Positions 1 to 8,961 of a DNA stretch of 64,000 bases are shown here, piece by piece. A program made the translations under genes and the position numbers. Below the pieces are notes generated by a model. The model saw only the letters and a program-made list of their open reading frames with translations, had not been told where the DNA came from and ran no database searches. Each line of letters begins with the position of its first letter. The first letter of the stretch is position 1. Origin of the DNA: Pseudomonas maioricensis (GTDB lineage: Bacteria > Pseudomonadota > Gammaproteobacteria > Pseudomonadales > Pseudomonadaceae); assembly GCF_022790535.1 (NCBI RefSeq), contig NZ_LOHG01000016.1, positions 1-64,000 of the forward strand. Reading direction: 5' to 3'.

Positions 1-176
1 TCGGATTACGGGTATGCCGAGCCTAGGCGAGGCACCTAGTGGTGGGGCAAGAGCGTTTTGGTTACTTTTGGCTGGGCCGGCTTCCGGAACCAAAAGTGAG
101 GCGCCCTAAGGGCGCAACCAATAGAAGCCGTTACCTAAAAAACGGATATGTACACACCAACGGATATGCACACAAA
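1..176. repeat. Pseudomonas-type intergenic repeat, left end cut
   Basis: No gene is supported here. The segment contains a GC-rich block (about 40-115) with the phrases GGTTACTTTTGG and CCAAAAGTGA in inverted arrangement, followed by a short direct repeat in which AACGGATATG occurs twice (about 141-150 and 159-168), each followed by a purine-pyrimidine ACAC stretch. From memory, very similar sequence recurs many times in Pseudomonas genomes between genes; that is recall, not a search. The element appears to begin before the window and ends just before the stop codon of the first gene. Confidence 0.5.
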
Positions 177-1184
177 TCAAGCCCCACCTTCAGCCTGATT
201 CCTCTCCCCCATCTTCTTGCTCCGCTTCTCCAGCACCAGATAAACCACCACAGCAATCGTCAGCGGCAGCAGAAAGTAAATCGCCCGATAACCGATCAAC
301 GCCGCCAGCAACGTGCCTTTGGAAAACTCATGCTGCAACAAGGTAATAAACACCGTCTCCAGCACCCCAAGGCCCGCCGGGATATGCGTGATCACACCGG
401 CGATGCTGCTGATCAACAACACCCCAAGAATCGCCGGATAAAAAGCCTTCTCCGGCAACAGCGTATAAATAACCAACGCCATCAGCGACCAGTTCAACGC
501 CCCCAGACTCGCTTGCAACAGTGCCTGCTTGAGCGAAGGAAGATTGATTTCCTGCTTGCGGATGGTCCAGGAGCGCCGTTTGGAAAACCGGCAGGCCAGC
601 AAATAAGCCCCCGCCACTACCAGCAGTGCAAAACCAATCAAACGCAGGGTCCCGGAACCTACCGCCCAGTCCTTGGGCAACTCCAGAAAGCCCATGGCAA
701 AAACGCCACCCGCCAGAATCATGTAGCCGAGCCAGTTAGTAATCAGGCTCAGACTCAACACACGAGTAATAGTCGGCACATCCAGCCCTAGCCGGGAATA
801 CAGGCGATAGCGCAACGCAATACCGCCGACCCACGAACTAAGGTTCAGGTTGAACGCATAACAGACAAAAGCCACCGGTACGATCTGTTTGATCGCCAGC
901 TTGTGCCCGGTATAAAACCGCGCCAACACATCGAAACAGCAATACGTCAGGTAGCTACACAGTGCAATCACTACGCCCAGCGCCAGGGTGCTTAGCTTGT
1001 AGGACTGCAACGCCTGCTTCACTTCCTGCCAATCGAGGTTCTTGACCAGCAGAAACAACAACACCGGCACAGCGATGAAGAAGAACAGATTGAAAGCGCG
1101 CTTGGCCCACTTCCACTTGTTGCCATGCTTGTCTGGCGACTGATCCGCTGGCTGCTCGGAAGACGCTTCATAAGCCTTGCTCAT
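177..1184 (-). CDS. YbhN-like lysylphosphatidylglycerol synthase TM-region family membrane protein
   Basis: The 335-residue product is an integral membrane protein of the UPF0104/YbhN family, which corresponds to the membrane part of MprF without its aminoacyl-transferase domain. Roughly eight hydrophobic segments are visible, starting with residues about 30-48 (AFNLFFFIAVPVLLFLL), and a charged Lys/Arg-rich tail closes the protein. The family motif region around SSWVGGIALRYRLYSR is present. The start ATG overlaps the stop of the cardiolipin synthase gene (ATGA), so translation is coupled. In E. coli the same trio (ybhP, ybhO/clsB, ybhN) is adjacent, which points to a role in phospholipid biology, but the substrate is unknown. 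Confidence 0.85.
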   Translation of the reverse strand: MSKAYEASSEQPADQSPDKHGNKWKWAKRAFNLFFFIAVPVLLFLLVKNLDWQEVKQALQSYKLSTLALGVVIALCSYLTYCCFDVLARFYTGHKLAIKQIVPVAFVCYAFNLNLSSWVGGIALRYRLYSRLGLDVPTITRVLSLSLITNWLGYMILAGGVFAMGFLELPKDWAVGSGTLRLIGFALLVVAGAYLLACRFSKRRSWTIRKQEINLPSLKQALLQASLGALNWSLMALVIYTLLPEKAFYPAILGVLLISSIAGVITHIPAGLGVLETVFITLLQHEFSKGTLLAALIGYRAIYFLLPLTIAVVVYLVLEKRSKKMGERNQAEGGA

Positions 1185-2464
1185 AGCGACTTCTCCTGAT
1201 CCGACTGCAAACTGGACTTCAGCTGCTGCGCAACGCTGCTCTGTTCGTTTTCAATGACGCTGGCTTCAGGGATCACATCGGCTGTCCGAAGCGGCTTGAG
1301 ACGCATGCCATGGGCCGGGAACAGACCGGCAATAGCCGGAAAATGGCGCAAGAAGTGAAAGCTCAGGAAGATCATTGGCGTACGCCACCATTGACCCCGT
1401 GCAGCGCCCTTCAGGCTCATCTCTTTACTGTGAGCGGCGGCCAGCCCCGTCAAATGCTCATGCAGATGCTGATTGAGATGCTGATCGCGGATGAACAGGT
1501 TCACCTCAAGATTCAACGCGAGACTTAACGGGTCAAGGTTGCTTGAGCCCACGGTTGACCACTCACGGTCGATCAGCGCGACTTTGCCGTGCAGGGCGCG
1601 CTGGGTGTATTCGTGGATTTTCACCCCGTCACGCAGGAGATAGGTGTAGGTGAGGCGTGAGCAGACCCGCACAAAAGGCATGTCTGGCTGGCCTTGCAGA
1701 ATCAGCGTGACCTTGACGCCCCGCCGCGCCGCATTACGCAGCTCACGCAGGAAGCGATAACTGGGGAAAAAGTAGGCATTGGCGATGGTGATCCGCTGGG
1801 TCGCGTTGCGAATCGCCTGCAAATACTGCTCTTCAATATCTGTGGTGTGTTCTTCATTGTCGCGTTCGCACAGCAGCATTCTCGCACTGCCCGCGTGCTG
1901 GGTTGCCACCTTCAAGGCAGGTACTTTGGCTCGCACCGCTTCGCTGAGTAAGCGCAAGGCCGAGTGATGTATATCGGCAACAATAGGGCCGCGCACCAGC
2001 ACCGCATAATCCTGCTTGGCGGTCAGACCGGTGTCACTCATATGGTCGACGCTGTAGTTGATACCACCAATGAAGGCCAACTCACCATCGACAACCACTA
2101 CTTTGCGGTGCAGGCGCCTGAACAGGTTGGTGCGCATGCCCATTAGACGTGGCCGTGGATCAAACAGCTGGATATGAACACCCGCAGCCAGCATGCGGCT
2201 GACGAACGATTTACTCAGATCTGAGGTGCCGTAGTCGTCGACCGTCACCACGACGTGCGCGCCATTACTCGCTGCCTGGATCAGGGCCTGTTGCAGTGCT
2301 TCACCAACGCGGTCTTCGAAGATGATGAAAGTTTCAAGCAGCACTTCTTTGCGGGCGGCCCGAATACACTCAAAAACCCGGCTGAAGTAGTCTTCGCCAT
2401 TGATCAGCAACTCAACCGAATTGCCGTCTTGCCACTGCCCACGGTTATTCGCCTGGTCACTCAT
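1181..2464 (-). CDS. clsB: Cardiolipin synthase ClsB-type (phospholipase D family)
   Basis: The 427-residue product carries two phospholipase D HKD motifs: LHRKVVVVDGELAFIGG in the first half and LHGKVALIDREW in the second, the pattern of cardiolipin synthases. It lacks the two N-terminal membrane helices of ClsA, so the ClsB type fits best. I chose the ATG at 2464 because GGAGGT lies just upstream in the transcript and the longer reading frame would run 74 residues into the preceding gene. This ATG overlaps the stop of the endonuclease gene (ATGA) and the gene's own stop overlaps the next start. Expected reaction: formation of cardiolipin from phosphatidylglycerol and a second phospholipid at the inner membrane. 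Confidence 0.87.
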   Translation of the reverse strand: MSDQANNRGQWQDGNSVELLINGEDYFSRVFECIRAARKEVLLETFIIFEDRVGEALQQALIQAASNGAHVVVTVDDYGTSDLSKSFVSRMLAAGVHIQLFDPRPRLMGMRTNLFRRLHRKVVVVDGELAFIGGINYSVDHMSDTGLTAKQDYAVLVRGPIVADIHHSALRLLSEAVRAKVPALKVATQHAGSARMLLCERDNEEHTTDIEEQYLQAIRNATQRITIANAYFFPSYRFLRELRNAARRGVKVTLILQGQPDMPFVRVCSRLTYTYLLRDGVKIHEYTQRALHGKVALIDREWSTVGSSNLDPLSLALNLEVNLFIRDQHLNQHLHEHLTGLAAAHSKEMSLKGAARGQWWRTPMIFLSFHFLRHFPAIAGLFPAHGMRLKPLRTADVIPEASVIENEQSSVAQQLKSSLQSDQEKSL

Positions 2465-3246
2465 AACGTTACCTCCACAGCCAGCGGTGCATGATCTGAA
2501 AGGTGAGACCACGGACGATTGGACAATACTTTGGGTCGATTGCTCGTCGCGTTGCGCACGTAAATACGGTCCAGTCGAAGTAACGGCCAGCGTGCAGGGA
2601 AGCTCTTGGCGGGGACACCAAAGCGCTGGACAAAAACTTCGTGCAGGCCTGTGCCCTCCAGTACCGCGTCTGCGCGTTGCCGCCAATCATTGAAGTCACC
2701 AGCAACGATCACTGCTTCCCCCTCAGGCAACCGTTCCAACAACCCGGCAAGCAGTTTGAGCTGCTGCAGACGATGATGTTCCCGCAAGCCCAGATGAACG
2801 CAGATAGCATGCACCTGGCCGTGATGGGGAACCTCCAGTACGCAATGCAGTAAGCCTCGCTCTTCAGTGCCATGAATCGATATATCGAGGTTCTCGTGGT
2901 AGCTGATCGGGTACTTGGACAGCAATGCATTGCCATGGTGGCCATGGGGATAAACCGCATTGCGTCCATAGGCGAAGTCGGTCCACATGCTGTCTGCCAG
3001 AAACTCGTACTGGGAGGTGGTCGGCCAGTCTTTAACACGCTGCGCATGGTTTTGATGTTCACCATGCACCTCTTGCAAAAACACCACGTCGGCGGACACC
3101 GTACGAACGGCATCGCGTAGCTCGGGCAAAATGAATCGACGATTAAGAAAGCCAAATCCCATGTGCATATTCATGGTCAATACGTTCAGGGAAACGTTTG
3201 CAGAGGTTGCTGTTCGCACGCCAACAGGCGTTGTGGCACTGGTCAA
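2461..3246 (-). CDS. Endonuclease/exonuclease/phosphatase family protein (YbhP-like)
   Basis: The 261-residue protein has the hallmarks of the Mg-dependent EEP fold: VFLQEVHG (metal-binding Glu), GDFNDWR in the centre and LSDHAPL near the C terminus with the catalytic Asp-His pair. The substrate is not evident; in this operon a phosphodiester of lipid or nucleotide origin is possible. The start is a TTG at 3246 with AAAGGAG seven bases upstream, overlapping the TGA of the DUF72 gene. An ATG 24 codons later (MNMHMGFG) is the alternative but has no clear ribosome site. No signal peptide is evident. Confidence 0.83.
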   Translation of the reverse strand: MTSATTPVGVRTATSANVSLNVLTMNMHMGFGFLNRRFILPELRDAVRTVSADVVFLQEVHGEHQNHAQRVKDWPTTSQYEFLADSMWTDFAYGRNAVYPHGHHGNALLSKYPISYHENLDISIHGTEERGLLHCVLEVPHHGQVHAICVHLGLREHHRLQQLKLLAGLLERLPEGEAVIVAGDFNDWRQRADAVLEGTGLHEVFVQRFGVPAKSFPARWPLLRLDRIYVRNATSNRPKVLSNRPWSHLSDHAPLAVEVTL

Positions 3247-4160
3247 AACTCAACTCCTTTCAGATCGCCCGGCGCGACTTCCAGTTCTTGGGCCAGGCCG
3301 AAGCGCTCAAGCAACTGACGTGCGTCATAGGGCGCCCGGACTTTGATGTCGTTATCGAAGTAACAATAAATATCCCGGGATTTGCGTGCGGGACCGCTTT
3401 TGGCCATCACCAGATGAGCGTCGGCAGGTTGTGAGCCGTGGCGCCAGGCATCGATACGCTCACCCCAGTGTTTAATAGCCGCGTCGCTATAACCACTGGC
3501 ATAGAGCTTCTTGTCACCGTGCAGCCGCAGGTACACAAAATCACTGGTCAGGTCTTCGATATACGGCCACTTCCCCGCCGTATCAGCCGTCACCAGCGCA
3601 ACGTTGTATTTGCGCAACAACGTAATGAACTCGGGGACCCTGAAACTTTCATGACGAATTTCTACGGCATGACGCAGATGACCCGTCTTGGGAATGTCCA
3701 GATAACCAGGTTTGTGCATTTTTTCATCACAGGCTGCCGCGCAGCGCCTGGCCTCTTTCATGTCATGAGGCAGCAGCGTCAGGAAGTGTTCGAATATCTC
3801 GGCATCGAATTTGAAGCTGGGCGGAAACTGCCAGAGAATCGGACCCAGTTTGTTTTTGAGCTGAAAAATGCCCGACGCGAAGAAATTCGCGATGGGCTTT
3901 TCCACGTCATTCAGCCGTCGCACATGGGTAATAAAGCGGGGCGCCTTGATGCTGAACACAAAATCATCAGGCGTATCGGCATACCAGCGCGCATAAAGGT
4001 CAGGCGACTGCAGGGCATAGAAAGATCCGTTTATCTCGATACTGTTGACCGCTCTGGAAGCGAATTTCAGCTCGTTTTTTTGCGTCAGCCCTTTCGGATA
4101 GAAGTCACCTCGCCACGGGACGTAACGCCAGCCAGAGATGCCAATGCGGATGTCGCTCAT
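3243..4160 (-). CDS. DUF72 family protein (YecE-like)
   Basis: The 305-residue protein begins MSDIRIGISGWRY and contains YPKGL, SIEINGSFYALQ and VYLRLHGDKKLY, which are typical of DUF72 proteins, a TIM-barrel family of unknown biochemical role. The ATG at 4160 is preferred over an upstream in-frame ATG because the family normally begins close to the IGISGW motif. It is the first gene of the four-gene overlapping minus-strand operon that continues into the endonuclease, ClsB and YbhN-like genes. Function is unknown; the coupling suggests coordinated expression with the lipid genes. Confidence 0.85.
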   Translation of the reverse strand: MSDIRIGISGWRYVPWRGDFYPKGLTQKNELKFASRAVNSIEINGSFYALQSPDLYARWYADTPDDFVFSIKAPRFITHVRRLNDVEKPIANFFASGIFQLKNKLGPILWQFPPSFKFDAEIFEHFLTLLPHDMKEARRCAAACDEKMHKPGYLDIPKTGHLRHAVEIRHESFRVPEFITLLRKYNVALVTADTAGKWPYIEDLTSDFVYLRLHGDKKLYASGYSDAAIKHWGERIDAWRHGSQPADAHLVMAKSGPARKSRDIYCYFDNDIKVRAPYDARQLLERFGLAQELEVAPGDLKGVEF

Positions 4161-4299
4161 GATGAAAAGCCCAGTGCAATGCGCGTCGCTTGAACAGTTC
4201 AGACCTCCGGGCAACTCCTGGCCGGGGGTCCATGTCCGTGCTCAAGCATGAATGTTCAAATCATATGAAGCCTGGCACTGGCACAGGTTCAATACCGAT

Positions 4300-5457
4300 C
4301 TAGCGGCTTATCCGCCCATCACTGACAGCGCTTGCGAAGTCGTTATATTTACGGCCGAGCTCTGCCGCGCACTGGTGAACATCATGAAGTTTCATGTGCG
4401 AGACAGCGAACCCCAGCAGTGACTCGATGATTTCCATATTCTCAGACTCGAAGCTGACACTGCCGTCAGCACCTATCGCGCGAATCCCGTCCTGGCGCTG
4501 GCCCGCCTGATTGACCGCAATGGCGTCGCCACGCGACACCCCATAAGGGAGCGCCAACATAACCTGCCCCATGCCCACCCGAACCGGATACCCGCCCGGC
4601 AGCCCATTTGGGCTTGGGGCATGGGTGATGATTTCATGTTCAGCATGCAAACTCTCGAGCAGCCGAATAGCAGAGATTGCGTTAAAGAAATTAATGTCTA
4701 CCCCACCCAGACTGCGAAAGTGTGTGCACACCGCCTTGAAAATAACCTCATCATCAAACTCTCCAGTACATTCCCGGTTGTCCACCCAGTAGGTGAGTCG
4801 ATACTGCGCATCCGGCGGCAATCCCGCTCGGGCGACCTGATGACAAAAACCTTGCTGCGCAACCAGCCTGACCTGAACGTTCTCGGGAGTACGCAGGGCT
4901 AACCGGGCGATTGAAAGTCGAATGGCAGGAACCAGATTAGCCACACCGCCAATTCCGGTGTCGGGGGCCATGCCGACTTTGTCGAGTACAACATTGACGG
5001 CGTCGGGGAATGCCGCATTGACCGTGAACACTTTTAAGCCTGAATGCTTGATGGCCCGCATGAGTTCATAGGCAGGGGCTAGGTGCATAGGCAACCAAGG
5101 GCCAAAACGGGCACGGTCCAACGCCTGATAGTGCACAGAGGATAGTTGCGTGATCACTCGCCACGACTGCAAGGAAGCACTGTTAAAAATAACATCAGGA
5201 CGAATACGATGAATGATACCGGCGTTTTCCTCAATGTTGCCTTCCGCAAGGTCCATCGCCACAGGATAAACAGTGCAAGTCCCTCCTCCCATCTGCAAAC
5301 AACCCAAGCGTAAAAAATTACAACTCCGGGTTATTTTTTCAATATCGCGACCGGCGACGTAAAAAATAAAACCATCACGGGGCACCAGCATTTTCAGAAT
5401 TTGCAGGCAAAGATCGCCTCCACCCACTAGCATTAACCTTTTACGCTCCATTGACAT
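4300..5457 (-). CDS. Saccharopine-dehydrogenase-like NAD(P)-binding protein
   Basis: The 385-residue product starts with a Rossmann nucleotide-binding segment (RKRLMLVGGGDLCLQIL) followed by a strand ending YVAGRD, then PDVIFNSAS, the pattern of the saccharopine dehydrogenase NAD(P)-binding domain. The C-terminal half resembles no substrate domain I can name. It stands alone: no lysine-catabolism, polyamine or opine-metallophore genes adjoin it, the operon downstream starts 140 bases away and the upstream 0.7 kb is gene-free. Its upstream part seems more AT-rich than its neighbours by eye, which may indicate acquisition. Substrate unknown. Confidence 0.7.
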   Translation of the reverse strand: MSMERKRLMLVGGGDLCLQILKMLVPRDGFIFYVAGRDIEKITRSCNFLRLGCLQMGGGTCTVYPVAMDLAEGNIEENAGIIHRIRPDVIFNSASLQSWRVITQLSSVHYQALDRARFGPWLPMHLAPAYELMRAIKHSGLKVFTVNAAFPDAVNVVLDKVGMAPDTGIGGVANLVPAIRLSIARLALRTPENVQVRLVAQQGFCHQVARAGLPPDAQYRLTYWVDNRECTGEFDDEVIFKAVCTHFRSLGGVDINFFNAISAIRLLESLHAEHEIITHAPSPNGLPGGYPVRVGMGQVMLALPYGVSRGDAIAVNQAGQRQDGIRAIGADGSVSFESENMEIIESLLGFAVSHMKLHDVHQCAAELGRKYNDFASAVSDGRISR

Positions 5458-6166
5458 TTCTCCCTCGCAGCGCGCTGCACGTCGCCTTGGCGGGGGCTCA
5501 ATAGAGCGCCTGGCTCAGTGACGATATCCTTCTGTACCTTTGATGACGCACTCTAAAAGACAACCAACAGGCTTCAACGACTCACCTCTAAGAAGGCCAC
5601 CTACGAAAGAACCAATCCGCTTTTAAATTTGCCGGCCTGCCATTAACCCGGCCCCCTTTATTTATTAAACGCCCCACAACCATTCAAGGCTTGTCCCCCT
5701 GACTGCTCTCAGGTGTAAGACGCCCGCTACATTACAAGCCCACTCGTCAACCGCGCTCACAAGCAGATCTGTTCCACGACAAGATGGATCCAATCGAAAA
5801 AGCTGTCAAATAGATAGGCAGCATTTACCATCATCATTGGATATAACCGCACGCTCTTTTAAAGCAAACATCTAATTCGACTGTTTAATTCAAGCGTTCG
5901 ACTTCTTCTAATGCGCTCAAAAAGACCTCATTCCGCTTTTGCGCAACGCACACTTCAGGCATGGGGATTGCTTTTGACAAAGCAGATGCAAGGCAGTCAA
6001 AAAAGCGTCATTGCACAGGTCACGGATTATTTGTTGAGATTAAGCAAAAGAGAGTATCGGATAGTCAGAAAGGCAAGCGGCAACCCTGACGGTTCCTGTA
6101 GAGGCGGCTCCAACGCGAGCAATATCGACGGCCCGCTCCCCCAAAAAATCAACCAAGGAAAGCACC
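5458..6166. other. Gene-free interval with AT-rich stretches
   Basis: About 0.7 kb with no convincing reading frame on either strand. It includes AT-rich stretches (about 5620-5670 and 5800-5900) that could hold the promoters of the flanking, divergently read genes. A reading frame crossing 5911-6411 has no ribosome site at its start and overlaps the cytochrome b561 gene out of frame, so I do not accept it. No inverted-repeat terminator or RNA gene was recognised. Confidence 0.5.
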
Positions 6167-6706
6167 GTGAACACAACATCCGGAGCACGCTACAGCTACA
6201 GGGCTCGCTGGCTTCACTGGGTCATGGCGGTTTTGATTGTGCTGGCCTACGCCCTTATTCTGAGCCGTACGCAGTTTTCACGGGGTTCGGAACTGCGTGC
6301 ACTGGTTGTGCAAAGCCATTTCTGGGTCGGCATTGTCGTGTTGATCATGGCTATATTTCGCATTGCAGAGCGACGTCGCCATACGCCCCCGGACATCACT
6401 CCGCCCCTTGAAGGTTTTTTGCGGCAAGCGGCCACCCTCTCCCACTATCTGCTTTATGCATTTCTGTTGGCCCAACCACTATTGGGGCTGTTTACCGTAT
6501 TGATAGAAAAGGGCTCGTTACCCATACCGCTGACACAAATATTGATCCCTTCACCCTTCCCTCTGTCCGAACGTTTCGCGGAGTCTCTGGAAGACCTGCA
6601 CAAGCTGCTGGGGTCGATTTTTTATTACGTGATTGGCTTGCATGTCGTTGCCGCAATCTGGCATCACGCTGTGCGCAAGGACAATACGCTCAAACGGATG
6701 CTGTAG
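6167..6706 (+). CDS. Cytochrome b561 family protein
   Basis: The 179-residue protein is a four-helix di-haem membrane protein of the bacterial b561/YceJ family, which passes electrons between ubiquinone and an exported partner or superoxide. Histidines expected to bind haem occur in RWLHWV (helix 1), QSHFWVG (helix 2), LSHYLL (helix 3) and IGLHVVAAIWHH (helix 4). The start is a GTG at 6167 with AAGGAAAG upstream; the next Met lies inside the first helix. The gene is followed 80 bases later by the exported 723-residue protein. Confidence 0.85.
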   Translation: MNTTSGARYSYRARWLHWVMAVLIVLAYALILSRTQFSRGSELRALVVQSHFWVGIVVLIMAIFRIAERRRHTPPDITPPLEGFLRQAATLSHYLLYAFLLAQPLLGLFTVLIEKGSLPIPLTQILIPSPFPLSERFAESLEDLHKLLGSIFYYVIGLHVVAAIWHHAVRKDNTLKRML

Positions 6707-6785
6707 AGACTTGTGGACGTTATGGTGACGCAAGGTATCATCGCCTGCGCTCGCCTTCAGAGCCTTCAGATATCAAGGACGCTCC

Positions 6786-8957
6786 ATGCATACCCGCTTG
6801 TTCACTGCTCTGGCCATTGCCCTGAGTGCAACCATCGGCTCACAGGCCCATGCCAGTTCCGATGATTCCTGCTACCCGACATGGTCACTGCTCAAAGAAC
6901 ATCTGGACGTATGCAGCAACCTGTCTTTCCTCAGCCCCGGTAACGACAGTTCGGTGAACTTGCGGCTGTTGCTCGCCAATGCCAAAGACCACGGATTGAC
7001 TCCGGCAGCCCTGACCGAAGATGACCTGGCGGAAGGATACGGCGAGGTGCCGTTTGCGCATTACCGTTTACAGTCAGCAGCGGAGAAAAACGAAGAAAAA
7101 ACGTCAGAAAGCTCTGATACGCTTGGCCTCAATGAGATGTTGGCCACATTGGGCGTCAAGCGCGAGCCTGCACAAGTGGCTGGCGATACATTACTCGACG
7201 GAGAAGGTAGCCGCTGCCGCAGCAACAACGAAACAACCGCCACGCATTTCATCCAGACATTGATCAATACCCCACAGCTTGCTCCGGCCGAGCGTGCGGC
7301 ACTGGCAACCAGCCGAATGCAAATGCTCTCCGCCTGTGGCTGGGAACCCGAGCAGTTGACCAGCCTGCTGCCGGGTAATATCCAGTCAGCTGCGGGCAAG
7401 TCATTCGTGAACTACCTGCAGGCTGCAGCCGACTTCTATAGCGGGCGCTTCATCGAAGCGAGCAAAGGTTTTACCCTGCTGGCCGACAATCCTCAGGAGT
7501 GGCTGAAGGATACAGCGCTCTACATGATTGGCCGTACCGAGCTGAACCTGGCTCAGGAAAAAGCTTTTGAATACGGCGAACTCAAGCCCGATCGCGTAGA
7601 TCTGGGCGCAGCCAGACGCGCCGAAAGTGCCTTCAAGAACTACGTCGACAACTACCCGTACGGCACCTACTCCAACACCGCTCGCGGCTTGCTGCGTCGG
7701 GTGCACTGGCTGACTCAGGATAACAATCAGCTCGCCGCCGATTATGAAGCACATCTTTTGGGGGAAGACAGTCAGTCGGCAGGCCCGGCAGATGAAGCGC
7801 TGATCCGCGAATCCGACCTGAAGCTGATCACTGCGAACAAGGCGCCTGTCAATTCGCCGATCATTGCCGCTGTCAACGATCTGATGTGGATGCGCGAAGG
7901 AAGCAGCAACGCGCTGACCAAAGCCGCTCTGCTGGCGCAGAAGGATACCTTTGCCGGGCATCCGCAACTCTTTACTTATCTGCAGGCAGCTTTTGCGCTG
8001 TACGTCGAAAATGATCCCGACAGCGCGTTGAAACTGCTGCCAACGGAGATACCAGACACACTTGGCTATCTGGCGTTCAGCCAGCAAATGCTGCGAGGGC
8101 TGGCTCTGGAAGCCAGTCAGGACTGGAAGCAGGCACAAACGTTATGGCTGCAGTTGTTGCCATTAGCCAAATTGCCGTTGCAAAACGAACAACTGCAACT
8201 GGCACTGGCCATGAGTTACGAGCGAGACGAACAGATGGCCAAAGTGTTTGCCGCAGACTCGCCCATCAAAGCGGCAAAGTTGCGCTATATCCTGCTAAGC
8301 AAGACCGCCGATGCGGACCTCTTGATCCAGCAGACGACACAAGGCGCCAGCGAAACAGAGCGCAATACTGCGTTATTCGTACTGCTTTACAAAGACTTGA
8401 TGCGCAGTCAGTTCGCCAGGTTTGGCGATGACCTCAAGCGGCTGCCGGATGCTCCGTCGCCAGAGAAACTCGGCTACAGCCTCGGCTATGTACACAACCA
8501 AGGCCCGTCGCTGAGTCTGTTTCACTGGAAAGGCAACGAAGCTGACGCCGGCTACGCCTGCCCTGGCATTGCTGAAATAGCAGCCGTACTGGCCAAAGAT
8601 GCAATCAGCCCTCGAGGTTTGAACTGCATGGGCGAATTCATCCGGAGCAATCACCTGGACGGCATGCCGCTGGACGAGAAGCGCAACCCGGAAGTACTTG
8701 GCGGCACACCGCCTGGTTACGTGAAAAGAGTATTCGCCCGGCACACGGCCTATCAGGCGGTGATCGTCAATCCGAAAGCAGGCCACGAAGACAAAGCCTA
8801 CGCACTGTATCGCGCCATCAACTGTTATGCCCCGTCAGGCAACAACGGCTGCGGCGGTAAAGCCGTGGTACCCGCAGAGCGCCAGGTATGGTTCAAAAAA
8901 CTCAAAAGTGAATTTGCCGATACACCCTGGAGCAAGTCGCTGCAGTATTACTGGTAA
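6786..8957 (+). CDS. Large exported protein with helical-repeat character, function unknown
   Basis: The 723-residue product has a clear signal peptide (about residues 1-23, cleavage near SQAHA-SS). The mature part is rich in Ala, Leu and Glu with recurring helix pairs, for example YLQAAADFYSGRFIEASKGF and TALYMIGRTELNLAQ, which suggests tetratricopeptide-like solenoid structure. The C-terminal 130 residues contain several cysteines (YACPGIAEI, NCMGEFI, NCYAPSGNNGCGG), consistent with disulfides in the periplasm. AAGGA precedes the ATG. The next gene, a DUF3142 protein, starts about 5 bases after the stop, so the two are probably cotranscribed and may act together at the cell envelope. I do not recognise a function. 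Confidence 0.8.
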   Translation: MHTRLFTALAIALSATIGSQAHASSDDSCYPTWSLLKEHLDVCSNLSFLSPGNDSSVNLRLLLANAKDHGLTPAALTEDDLAEGYGEVPFAHYRLQSAAEKNEEKTSESSDTLGLNEMLATLGVKREPAQVAGDTLLDGEGSRCRSNNETTATHFIQTLINTPQLAPAERAALATSRMQMLSACGWEPEQLTSLLPGNIQSAAGKSFVNYLQAAADFYSGRFIEASKGFTLLADNPQEWLKDTALYMIGRTELNLAQEKAFEYGELKPDRVDLGAARRAESAFKNYVDNYPYGTYSNTARGLLRRVHWLTQDNNQLAADYEAHLLGEDSQSAGPADEALIRESDLKLITANKAPVNSPIIAAVNDLMWMREGSSNALTKAALLAQKDTFAGHPQLFTYLQAAFALYVENDPDSALKLLPTEIPDTLGYLAFSQQMLRGLALEASQDWKQAQTLWLQLLPLAKLPLQNEQLQLALAMSYERDEQMAKVFAADSPIKAAKLRYILLSKTADADLLIQQTTQGASETERNTALFVLLYKDLMRSQFARFGDDLKRLPDAPSPEKLGYSLGYVHNQGPSLSLFHWKGNEADAGYACPGIAEIAAVLAKDAISPRGLNCMGEFIRSNHLDGMPLDEKRNPEVLGGTPPGYVKRVFARHTAYQAVIVNPKAGHEDKAYALYRAINCYAPSGNNGCGGKAVVPAERQVWFKKLKSEFADTPWSKSLQYYW

Positions 8958-8961
8958 CCCA

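Noticed and set aside
39..791. A 250-codon plus-strand frame over the start of the window
   Set aside because: It runs antisense to the YbhN-like membrane protein gene and opens inside the intergenic repeat. It is rich in Gln and Arg, typical of an antisense frame.
5911..6411. A 166-codon frame before cytochrome b561
   Set aside because: It has no ribosome site and overlaps the cytochrome b561 gene in another frame, while the GTG-started gene has family-typical sequence.
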